DNA from: Onchocerca volvulus
Lineage: Eukaryota > Nematoda > Chromadorea > Rhabditida > Onchocercidae
NCBI GenBank assembly: GCA_000499405.2
Contig: HG738137.1
Span: 22,468,603 to 22,532,602 of the forward strand
Length of the DNA: 64,000 nt
Direction: 5' to 3'
Below, in pieces: positions 39,458 to 50,791 of this stretch. How positions within the stretch are numbered: position 1 is the stretch's first letter; every line of letters begins with the position of its first letter. The notes below the pieces were generated by a model. That model did not search any database. It was not told the DNA's origin and saw only the letters and a list, made by a program, of their open reading frames with translations. Both the position numbers and the translations under genes were made by a program.

Positions 39458-41442
39458 AACTTTGGATCAATCGAATTTGCATTTGTTTCAGCAGATCGAT
39501 GTAATAAGCTATTATTTTTTTTTAATAAAAATAATAAATTTCAAATTAGTAAATCGCTGCAAAAAAATAAAATTGCATATACTTTTTTTGTAGAAATAAT
39601 AGATTTTAAACTATTAAAAAATCATTGCAATCAGCTACCACTCATATTTTGGGATTAAATCAATTCTAAATTGAACAGTACTTTAAGTAAATGACAGATA
39701 GCCAACAGTTTAGCTTTTCGAAGTAATTGCTGCAGTCTTAGTTTTAATTAATATTAATTTTCCGTGTTTTTACTCTATCGCTTTCTTTATTCCTGTTTAA
39801 AATAAAGAGTTTTCTTTCATTTCTCACTTCTTCACAAATTCAATTAAATATCTTCAAAGAAGACTTTTAAAAATAATTTTGGTAATCGAAATTCAAAAAA
39901 AAAAAGAAAAAAAAAAAAATGACCAATTTCTAAAAGAAAACTTCTTGCGAAATGAAATGACTGATATATTTAATAAATTCTTTCCAAGAATGCTCAAGTA
40001 CATCAGTCATTTTGTAAGAAGTATTTTTTTAGTCTTTTTAGTATTTTTTTTCAACTAAAGAACAAAGCATAGATGATAAAGGAATAAAAATATTAGAAAT
40101 TAACAAAAAAATTGACAACAGCAACCTATGAACATAATGCAAATCAACAGAATGAAAGATCAAACAAATAACGGATGCGTGAATACTCATTGATCTTGAC
40201 AATCAATAAAAGTTGAAGAATGATGAATCAAAAATCTATTAAAAAAATGGAGAAATGGAGGAGAAAACAATATCAAAACTAAAAAACACAAAAACCGTCG
40301 ATGTCTTACGTGTCATAACGACCATTTGATGTGAAGAGTTTCCCTGAATCTAGACGGATCAATAAGAAAGATGAAAGAGTTTGGTTGGAAGGATTTAGTG
40401 AATATTGAAGAAGAAAATCTGCAAATTATTTTAAACATTCCTATTTGAAGCGGGAATTTTGAAATAAAACTGATAATAACAGTCAAATGTCTGTGGTATG
40501 AATGATTCATCACTGAAATAAACATTCGAAAGAATTTTATAGATCAATGTTAACATATTCATTTTAAAAAAGTATGAAGTGAAATTTCAATGAAATTGAA
40601 ATTTTTTTCATGAAATTAGCAAAACTTAGTGTACTAAAACTATAAATCACCATGATATGTTAAAATCTTAACTTTTATAGCTTTTTCTCTGAACAATCTC
40701 GTCATAACTGCATTGAAATATTAAAGTTAAAGCTTTATCATCTTATGCATTTTCACAGTTAGTACTAAGCTTGCTTTTATGCTTGCTTTTATTAGTAAAA
40801 ATGTTTAAACAATGAGAAAAATTAATACGAGAATAAAGAGTTTAACTTACAAAATTGATAACTTTGGACTAATTTTCTTTTTTTCGAGAAATAAAAACTA
40901 TGCACTTTGGGTCTCTCAGGAAAGTGCCAAGTTTTCTAGTTGATAAAGAAACTATAATTAGTAGCATCGTAAAATCATGATGAGATACATAAGGAGTAAA
41001 GAAAAAGAAAGGAAAGTATTGCAATTTGAACTTAATAAAATTGCAAATGGCATTTTATTAGGAAAAAATAATCGAAAAAGCTAATCAAAAATGTTGGGAA
41101 AAAATAAAATGATCAAGAATAATTTATGTTATTATCGTAAATCTCTCATTCTTCTTTTCTTGATAAATCATATTTTTTGATTGATAAGGATTCATTCTAA
41201 CTTTTAGACTTTAGCAATTCTTTTCAAAACTACTGTTAGCAATCTTTCTTTCCTTTCACTTGCTTTTAGGTTCTCAACAAAAAATAGGTTTCAGAACAAA
41301 ATTTAGAAGACAGAAGATAGAATGCAGCACTAAGCAATATTAATTTCCTTACTAATTTTCTCTACTCGTAGCTTTTTTTTTTGTTGTCAATCAGAAGTGA
41401 CAATATGAGTTTACTACGTTAAATGATCTTTTCTTATCTGAA
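39458..41442. other. Intergenic, no gene recognised
   Basis: Downstream flank of the phosphatase gene, AT-rich with several poly-A tracts. Apart from the AATAAA at 39524-39529, I see no coding exon or structured element. Confidence 0.5.
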
Positions 41443-41884
41443 TGATATCATTTTTATCTATCTTAAACTTTATTTGACCAGAATTAATGGTTCAAATAGT
41501 CCCTGCAATATTAGAAGTCATGGTACCAAATTTAGGATTAAGCATCAATCTTTTAGCACCTAATATTTTTCACTAGGCGTAATTTTTGCTATAAAATCAG
41601 GAGTACTAATCAATATCAGCTTTACTACTCGTTTTTCTCTCTTCAATTAAATCCTCTCCTCCTGTAATATCAACACTGATTTTTTCAGCTTCTAATAAAT
41701 GATTACCTTGAGCAAAAGCAACTACTTTAATATCTTTTCCAGTATCTCTAGGCACTTGTTCTTCAGATTTATAGAAATTTACATCTAAATTGATTGTAAT
41801 ATCAATTGATTCGTTAAACTTTGCTGGAGCAGGTTAAACAATCTTTTCCAAGCATTTTTTAGGTTTATCATACTCATACTTTAA
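41443..41884 (-). pseudogene. rplA: Decayed bacterial rplA (ribosomal protein L1), probable Wolbachia insertion
   Basis: Reading the minus strand, the translation follows L1 in order with interruptions: [14 protein letters not shown], then [37 protein letters not shown], and SGQIKFKIDKNDII. These correspond to KFxESVDxAVNL, GTGxxVRVxVFxQG, GGEDL, GPRGLMPNPKxGTV and AGQVxxRxDKxGII of bacterial L1. Stops interrupt it (TAA before CCTGCTCCAGC, TGA after AGGGACTATT) and at least one frameshift separates ADID from STPD. It cannot make a protein. The neighbouring L11 remnant in the bacterial gene order points to transferred endosymbiont DNA, not to a mitochondrial L1 gene. Confidence 0.75.
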
Positions 41885-42050
41885 ATCTTCCATAATTTCT
41901 ATGCCCATAGATTTAGCAGTGCCTAAAACCATTTTCATTGTTGAGTTTTCATTATCTAATTTCATGGTCAACCATTTTATATCTTACTATTTTGCTTATA
42001 TCTGATATAGTTAACTTTATCGATAATTCTTTACCTAATTCAGAGGAACC
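41885..42050 (-). pseudogene. rplK: C-terminal fragment of bacterial rplK (ribosomal protein L11)
   Basis: The minus strand reads GSSELGKELSIKLTISDISK, then KMVDMKLDNEN and MKMVLGTAKSMGIEIMED after a frame change. This resembles the end of bacterial L11 (GKLTxxxxxEIAKxKMxDLN, then IxGTARSMGIxV). It lies immediately before the rplA remnant in the same direction, as in the bacterial rplK-rplA operon. The N-terminal half of L11 is not recognisable upstream of 42050, so the insertion was either truncated or decayed there. Confidence 0.65.
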
Positions 42051-45000
42051 GAAATCGATTGGGAATACTTCATTAGTTATTCATTTTGGAAATTTTTCTT
42101 CCTTTGCTTATTATCCTGTTATTCTTTCAGATTTCATCTATTAAATATTATTCCGGAGAAATTGCTCTCACAAGCATCACATTTCATCTTTGTCCAAAGA
42201 AGATCTTTTAAAAAAGCAAAATTCTATTCATTTTCGAATTGAATAAATTTAATTAGCCAGAAAAGTTTTGGCTTGAATGAACCAATCAAATTATTTCCTT
42301 TATTTTCATTGGAATATGAAGAGCGATAATAACAACAGACAAATATCTCTAAAATAATTGGCAGTTTTATTGATTTTGTTTTGAATTTCCGATCTGCACT
42401 AATACTGCAGCGTTGCAAATACAAGCCTTTTTTGGGATATAAAGCTTGATAAAGGTACTAAAATTTTTAACAAAAAACCTTATTTTTAAAACATTCTCCA
42501 CTGTTTAAGTTTTCATTTTATCAACCTGAATATTAGTTTCGTAATTCAATACCTTGATTTCTGAGATTCTTGATTTTCAAGCGAGAATTTACTAATACAA
42601 GTCTTGTCTTCTTGAGCATCTAAAACAATATATTTCTTCCCGTTTTTTTTTTTTTTTGGTCATTATATTTTAGTGTCGCCATTACTTGAGGAAAGGTTCT
42701 ATTCCAGATTGCACTTCTTTCCTTAATTTGATTTCAGGTTCCGAAAAGTTTACAAGAGATTTAAGTAATGCTCTTATTGTTTTAACCCTTACTTTAGTCA
42801 ATTATGTGCTTTTTTATTCGAACAAACTTGCTTAAAATCTTATCTTCATTAGCTTGCATATAGGAAAGAAATAAGTTTGAGATAAAGTAATCCGTTCCTG
42901 ATACTTTCATTCATCCAGCGAGAAATGTTACTGCTTAGAAATTCACTTTTTCACTTTTCAAAATTTTAAACTACCGAAATTTTCAGAAAATTTCGTAAAA
43001 TTTGTTTTTCTTTTTTTTATTTTCGAAAATAGAGTTAAAATTTTTTTTTTTCACAATTATACAATCTCAACATGTAATGTACCAAATTTATCTTTCAAAA
43101 TAAGCAATAAATATTTTCTAATTCTTCAGATTTTTGACAGAAAATACTGGAGCTTCATGAGTAACCCAGCAGAATACTTTGCATTATACTATTTGGCGAT
43201 TCCTGGATTTTCTGGAAAGTTTGAGAAAAGCTCAATAAATGAAGTGGAAATAAGAATTCTTTCTTTTTCTTTTTTTTTCAGAGATTTTTTTTTATTTAAT
43301 TTTTTTCTCAGTTTTTTTTATTTTTTTATTTAATCGTAGCTGCGTCATGAGTTTGCTTTCTGACATTATCGATAAATGAATATTGCTAATTAAATGCGTT
43401 TTAAGAGTCAATTCATAGCATAAGTACATAAGAAGCAGTCTGTGCGCTTTTTAAAATTAATTGTTTTCTCTCTATTGAATCTATTCTAATTTATGCAAAT
43501 TCTTTTTTTAACACATTTTCATACTAATGCATTATTGAAGTTTTGATGGATTGAAAATTTAAAGAAAATTAAAAACTGCAAAATGAACTTTGAACAAATT
43601 TTTCAATGGACATTAATATCCAGTGAATAGAAAACTTTCATGATTGTTTCGAATTGTATGACTTTTTTACTTTTGTATCGTTAATTTTTCTTTGCCTATC
43701 ATATATAATAATGCAGAATGACTCACAATTGGTGATTTAAAATGTACTAAAACAGGTGTTGAAATTAAAAGATTGGAGATTGTGAAATGACAAGATTAAG
43801 CAAGTTTTTAAGTTTATCTGATAATCGATTGTCGAAAATGTCGAAAAAGTCGTCTTGGTAACATATTGTGCTCAATAATTCAAGTATCCATTTCGCAAAT
43901 AAAATGTTACCTTATAATCTTCTCTTTCTCTCTTTCTTGGCCAAAAAATGCTGCTGTAAGCTTTCATGATTTTTGCGAATAAAAAAATTTACTGCATATC
44001 GGCAATTACATTAGTTGTCAGCCACGAAAAATCGTTAAATTCAGGAAATAGAAGGGAGGAGCAGCTATAAGTCATTGAAAGTTATGCTACAAATTTCAAA
44101 TCAGATATAGGTATAGCATAAGCGATTACTCATACCTCAATTTACATTATTCATGCCTTTGAAAAGAAGCCTCATAAGTATAGAACAATTCAAAGTTATT
44201 ATAAAAATCTCAAAGTCTTCTAGGCTTAGGCAATAAAATTCTCATCACCAATAGCTATGATTAAATGTGTGTGGCCTAGACTTTAACTTTTTTTATTTGT
44301 TTTAGCAGAAAAAATAAAGCGTCATTATTCATTAAATTCATTAAGATGGAATTTTAAAATTCATTTAGGAGATCATAACTCTAATATTAAGATGTCAGTA
44401 GGATGAAACCATTGGGCAAGCCTCAAATCCACCATACAGATTAAATAAAAAATTAAATCACAGTGATCAGGAGAACTTGAAAAAGTTGAATTATCATAAA
44501 CCTAAGAGAAGTATTTTCAATATTAAATACTTTAGCAGATTGTTAAAAGTTATCTGCTACTTTTCTCTTGAAATTTGAATATTTTCCGAAGTGACTTAAT
44601 AATCTGTTTTGAGTTATTTATATGCCAAAATCTTTCTATTTATGAGTTTATTTATTTCTCTAATTTACTATTCAAAACAATCTCTATTAGTGGCTTTCAA
44701 GAGTGAATTCGATCTTGATTTCATTTTATCTTACATCATATATCAGAAGATGATCATTGAATAGAACAGCTATGCAACTCTAACGATTTCACTTCAACAA
44801 GCTTAACATTTATTGTAATGTTTTGATAACTGATGATTAAAGAGCAAGTTTCACACTTCATTTATCTTAAATATGTCGAAATTTGATTATTAAAAATGCT
44901 TTCAGAAATGTTTCTATTTTCAGCAATTCAAATTCTGTTCTTTTAGATCAATTTCCATCTTATCTATTATTCCTTTTTTTTTTTCGTTGAAGTTATTGCC

Positions 45001-48000
45001 AACTAAGTGTTTTACATAAACCAGATTTGAATGACTTAATATTCCCCTCGTCAACTTTTATTGGATTATTTTAGTTTGAGTTCTTATTTTGCAGTGTAAA
45101 TTATTGATTTTTTTCTAGGCATTTTTCAGCATTTTACAGCTAGCAAATTTAGGATTCCGCTATTATAAAGATTCAGTCGATCAAACAAGTTGGTAATATA
45201 AAGTACTTTAATGATATCATAGATCATAAAAAAGAAATGTTACTTTTCCTGATTTTAGAAGCGATACTTACCAATTCAGTTTTTTAAGTGATTTTTTTCG
45301 ACAATATAGCGGCAAAATTTTGGTGCTTCTTAAAAAATAATTTGTTGCGCGAATAAAAATTAGTCTATATTTTTTTCAAATCTAAAAAACTGCAAGAAAT
45401 ATTTCTTAATGAAAGTTTATTATAAAAATTATTTCCTTTTATTGTTTTAGCGATGGAAATGGAACTCAATCATTTTATTATGGTTTTTTTTTTTTTTTTA
45501 AATTTAAGTTGTTCGGAAGAAGAGTTTTAACTAAATGAAAATAATAATATTTTTATGCGATCCATATGCGCTTTTATGCTTAAATTAAGTTTTGTTAAAA
45601 TCAGATCAATCATTAGTTTTCTCTCGTTTATTTCACATAAATTGAAGTAGTTCATTGGACTGACTTGACTTAGTTCATTGGATTGAAAAGTGAGACATTT
45701 AAGGTTTTTTTTTTTTAATTTCATATGAAAAGAGAAAAGTTTCGTCGCATAATCAAAGACTCAAATTATGATTCACAAAGTTATTTCACTTTATCCTCTG
45801 TCTTAACTTCTTATAAAGTATAAGATGGGATTGCTGGGAACGACAGCTGAAACAGTCGATTGCCGTAAGGAAGAATGAAGAAATCAATATTTTATAATCA
45901 TTTCAAAAAGTATGAAAAAAGTAAATTGGTTTCTCAATAAGGGAAAGAAGTTTAGAAGTGGTCGAGGATTTACATGATATAATGGCGTGATCTACTCTTC
46001 CATCACATGTTACTGTTTACATTAAAGATAAACTTCCGGAAATTAGCCTCATATTATGTTAATATGTTATAAAGATTATGAAGTTTATAATGCTCAAATA
46101 TGTTTTAAAAGTTATAATGCTCGTAAAGCATAAGTCTAAAGCACAAAACTTACGATATAAATGCAGCAAAGACAGCTAAATAATATTCTTTAGTCTTAAA
46201 CTTACAGAGTACTCGTGCATATTGATGTAAACAGATACAAACAGTGACTTTTCTCAAACCCTTGATGATACTGCCTCATTTTAGATGATCTTAATAAGCC
46301 TGATAATTATTTAAGCCCAATGTGGCACTAATTGTCAGATAGGGTTAGTTAATTATCAAGCTTATTAGAATAACTAAAGAAGACATAATATCGAATTTGC
46401 AAGATTATTTTTTCGTATTTTTATGTTGAATATTTTATTTTTACATTTTTCAAGAATAGGCCAAAACTTGACATTCCGTCATTAAAAGCAATGATTTTAA
46501 TTATCTTAAGATGAATAATTGAAAACTTCTTTTACATCCATCATGTTTCAGGATTCTCAATATCTGTTTAATTTTTTACAACGATAGATAAAGAAATATT
46601 AGGCGGAGAAATCATCATTAGAAATAAGTTAAACGCGGAAATTCCGATATTGTTTCCGTTTTTCTCTCTTAAGGCATATAATTTTTATGCAAATGCATTT
46701 TGATTAATATTACTCGTTCGATGATAATCTAATCATTTCTTCTAAAGCAAATTTTAATTCCTTTACTGCATTTTCTACACTATATTTTTTCATTTATAAG
46801 ATCAATATTCAAGATGATCTAACTAATCGAGCATTATCTGCTCATTTTTTTTTCATTTTTAATTTCATCATTCTGCTTATTGCTATTTAATTACTAGAAT
46901 TAAATTTCAAGTTTTAGAAATAAATTCCATTTTTCTCTCTTGTGAATTTTGCCATTCACATTTGCTTTCTGAAATGGAAAAATTTTGAGCAGAATTTATG
47001 AAATGGAACAGAAAAAAGAAAAAGCTGCATGCTGTATAAAATTAATTCTTCATTAGCGAAATAAACTTGTTTTTCATAACTTTATAGGATAGAAACTATA
47101 ATTTTGTGAAAATGAGCTTATATATGCATGATTTATAATTGAAATCTCGTCAACTAATATTTCGTCAGTTTTTGGTTAATTATTTATTCTTAAACAAAAA
47201 TAAAAATATTTTGTTCTTATTTATCATAAATCTAATGACTTTTTCAACCATTAGGTTAAATTTTCTTCCACTGATATGGGATATAATGTCAAGTTGGTAA
47301 TAGTTTGATAACTTTGTGCAAATCTTGAAAGTCTAGCAGAGGTCAATCTTATACGCGTAAAGATTATTTTTGTTTTTGATATACAAAAAAAAATTCTGGG
47401 AAATTTTGAACATTTTAAAACCAAAAAATTTTTTTATTTATAAATAAATGAGTGATGAATGGATTATTCAGATGATTTGTTCGTTTAATATATCTATCTG
47501 AGAAGATAGTCTAATTAGATCAAGCGAGTATCATTAATGCGAAAATATTTACATTCTTATAAATATGATCTTTTACTAAACAAATATTTAGTAGTTTTCT
47601 CCTCATCCAATCATATATCTATTGCAGGCTACACAAACTACTTTCATTTTCTACCTAGTAAAGAGCCTCAAATTGAAATATTTTATTTTCCAACTTCTCA
47701 AACATTAATTATAGTTCGAAATTAATCAACTTTAGTGATCTTTAGTCAAAATAATTCGATCCTGTCAGTGACTTTGATTACTTATTCATCGACATGATAA
47801 ACGACAAAAAAATATCCTACCTAAGTTTATTCAAAGTTTTTGCTCCAGTCATTTTCAATTACTTTTAAATTTGATTTATTATTAAGTGCTATTCATCCTT
47901 TTTGCTTAGTGATATCATATTGTTGACTAATAGCTTGAGAGCTTATGATGCGATGTATATTCAAAGTATTTCTCGAGTTTTATCATGGATTTAAAAAAAT

Positions 48001-48251
48001 AACAATGAAAAGTTCAGAATGATTAAAGCATGAAGCGATTTTGAATGTTTTCGTTGACAATTGCCCTCAGTATTTTTGCTGTTTGCTTTTCTTTTATTGC
48101 TTTTACTACTTAGTTTCACTTTCAAATTCACATTCTTATTTCAAATCGTTTCGATGCTATTTTTTAGTTTATTCATGCGATTTTTATTTCCTCGAATCCA
48201 AGATTGATTTCATGTCCATGTTCTGAACTTCTCGTTTCCTTCTGTTGTTAC
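42051..48251. other. Gene-poor AT-rich region
   Basis: No gene recognised over about 6 kb. A possible 63-bp exon-like segment is at 45130-45192. The stretch 42560-42900 keeps some open frame on the minus strand (for example SLVNFSEPEIKLRKEVQSGI) and might be more decayed insertion, but I cannot name it. The rest is homopolymer-rich DNA. Confidence 0.4.
45130..45192 (+). other. Orphan exon-like segment
   Basis: 63 bases between TTTTTCAG and GTAATA, with one open frame encoding ILQLANLGFRYYKDSVDQTS. Phase is 2 at both ends. No partner exon was found, so it may be chance. Confidence 0.15.
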
Positions 48252-48351
48252 CTTTTGAGCAACTTGTTAATCTCTTCTTCCAAGAATCTTTCAGTTTTTT
48301 CAACTGCTACCTTCTCACACAATCCTTCTTCCAGACTTTTCATTTGACGTT
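48252..48351 (-). other. Orphan coiled-coil-like exon candidate
   Basis: On the minus strand, 100 bases lie between an ACGCAG acceptor and an AAAAG|GTAACA donor. They are open as RQMKSLEEGLCEKVAVEKTE followed by RFLEEEINKLLK. The Glu/Lys/Leu content, heptad-like leucines and low Asn/Ile/Phe set it apart from the translated noise nearby. No partner exons are recognised. It may belong to a small unidentified gene or a decayed one. Confidence 0.25.
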
Positions 48352-50669
48352 CTGCGTTATCCAGAATTTTGATTTGATTATGTTATATTGAAATAATCAC
48401 TGATAGAATGAAACACATCTCAAATCGCCTGTTGCTTGGTGGTGGAATTCAATGGATCCAGATGAACTGTGATGTATTACTTGATGAATAGGAATGATAA
48501 ACAGGAAAAAGGAAAAGATAGCTGCAAATAATAGAAAAGTTCAATTGTAAATCATTGAATTCATTGTCAAACCAATTACACGCAAAAATTAAAAATGAAA
48601 TAAATAGTTATCGAATATGAGATAAAAAGATTCAGAAAAACCAAAGGCAAACAAAAATTACTGCGGCCATCATCAATAAGTGGCATTATAGTGGGCGATT
48701 GAATCCCAAAAATAATGAGAAATTTAATAGAAGACTCTCAAACTTTAGTGCACAAAATTAGTGGCAATTTTTCTTTAAACGAAAAGAGCAACAGAGAGGA
48801 ATAATGAAGTTACAGATGAAAGAATTGAATGCTTGGAGGGACAAAAAAAGCAATTTGTTTTTATGGCTATTAAAAATGACGTAAATGTGGTCGGTCGGTC
48901 GACCTATTTGCTCATTTCCGTTCCTCTTCTTGTTTACTTCTTGGCTTTATTTACTCACACTTATACTTCACTTTGCAATATATTTGGTGGTATCATGCTT
49001 TTCTCACTGTAATTTCTGCATTCTGGACAAAAAGTTTTTCAATCGCATACAATTTCTTATAATTTACGAAATCAAGCTAATTCTGATTTGAAACGACGAA
49101 ATAAGTTTAAATATCAAACCGCAATCAGCAGCTTTCCCTTTTTTCTCGCTTTCTTTGCAAAAGCTTCGCAAAAAATAAACGAATGCATTAACTATTTGTG
49201 AAGTATTTGCTCATCTTCTGAAATTGTTTCTGCCTTTAATTATTCCTTTTAAGCTTTTCTACCAACATTTGTTTCAGTAGTGACTTAATTTTAATTTCAA
49301 ATAATTCATCTTTTTGATGACCAAAATCAATCTAACTTTTAGAGGGGTATAATGCGGTCTTATTAGATATGATTCGATTTTTTCATCACACACGTCATCT
49401 TTGTTGTTATTAAATTTACGTGTGTAATACGTATGTGCTATTACGTGTGATACTAACCGATCGGTATTTGAAAAAGAAACTTTTTTTAAAATTTTAGATA
49501 TGAGTAGTGCAGAGCATTCTCATTGTAAGGCTCATTGTAACTTTCACCAAATTAATCACACAAAATATTTTGGGAATGTAATAACATTCCCAAAAAACTA
49601 TTTTCTCAGCTCGGTGCTATAACCGGATGTTTGAACTAAAACCAAGTGACAAAAAACTTCCAAGTGATTGAACCATAATCTGTCTTGAACCTAAAATCAA
49701 GCATTTCAATAATGAATCATCCCAAGTATTAAAAAGCTCAAGTTTTTAGTTTTATTGCAATAACCACATTTCCTTATGTTGCAATCACGCTTTAGCTTAA
49801 ATCAAAAAAAGAAAAAGCAAGCAAAAGCTATAATTTAGCTATCATTAATTATGCACACTTCTTTTCTGACAATCTTAGCTAACATGAGGGACAATTTCAA
49901 ACTTATTTTTCCATTTCATTCTCACCCATTCTAATTTTAATTCCCTCAATTCCATCTGAGTTTTACACTTACTCGAAGGAGTGACTAAAAACTAAATTCA
50001 GAATGACTGTCACGAAGATGAGCATTTGCATGAATCTCCTGAAAACTTCTACGGAAAAACTGACGATATTAAAAAATGCGACATGAACACATCTAGCTGG
50101 AATAAATAAATAATTTTTGATGAAAATATTCATCAGTTTTTTAACCTTCCCTTACTTCGTTTTTTCATAAACTTTTCTCTTAGAATTCAATTATTTATTT
50201 TTTCCTCAGAACTTGTTCTTTTTTTATATTAATCCCACTCCAACTAATTCCAAATAGGACAAATAGCTATAGTGATTTCATTTAAAATATTCAGAATTTC
50301 AAATTTGAAAATTGAAGAAAAATGTTATTTACTCCAGAAAGAATGCATTAAAAAGGAAAAAAAAAAAATTGAGCACTGCATTTCTTATCTTTTTTTAAAT
50401 TTTTGCCTTGAAAATATCATGTATTTTCTTTATTTTTTCCATTGATTTTATCAGTTTTTATCCTGAGATTTTAAATCAATATTTTTGTTTTGTTTCGAAA
50501 GGACTGCGTTTTTTTCCTTATCAGTCTTTGATAAATGTATGTTTTTGTGGCATAATTTTTACTGATAACGAACTTATAAAAAAAAAGACAAAATTTTCTT
50601 TTGGCTTTGAATCATATTTTTGAAAAAATATTTTTAGAGTAATGATCAGTTGCATTGATAAATCAGGAA
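48352..50669. other. Intergenic upstream of the GPCR gene
   Basis: No gene recognised. It contains a 12-bp-stem hairpin at 49568-49595 and repeated TACGTGTG words near 49420-49455. The GPCR promoter should be in the right part. Confidence 0.4.
49568..49595. repeat. Perfect 12-bp inverted repeat
   Basis: TTTTGGGAATGT, a 4-base AATA loop, then ACATTCCCAAAA. No T-run or gene end next to it, so no terminator role is proposed. Confidence 0.85.
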
Positions 50670-50791
50670 ATGGCTGAGCAAAGCATTTCCGAAAACGATC
50701 AACTTATTCGAATAAGTTATATTATTGAGAGTTCCATCTATATTCTCGCTATGTTACTCGGCTTTGTTGCATGCTATTATACATCACGCAG
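50670..50791 (+). CDS. GPCR exon 1: start and TM1
   Basis: The Met in GAAATGGCTGAGC begins a short N-terminus (about 19 residues) and TM1, ending CYYTSR at phase 2 before GTATAT. No signal peptide or N-glycosylation site is seen. Confidence 0.7.

Noticed and set aside
47537..47725. 62-codon plus-strand frame, considered as possible further ribosomal protein (L10) remnant
   Set aside because: No L10 motif order could be found on either strand, and the composition fits AT-rich noise.
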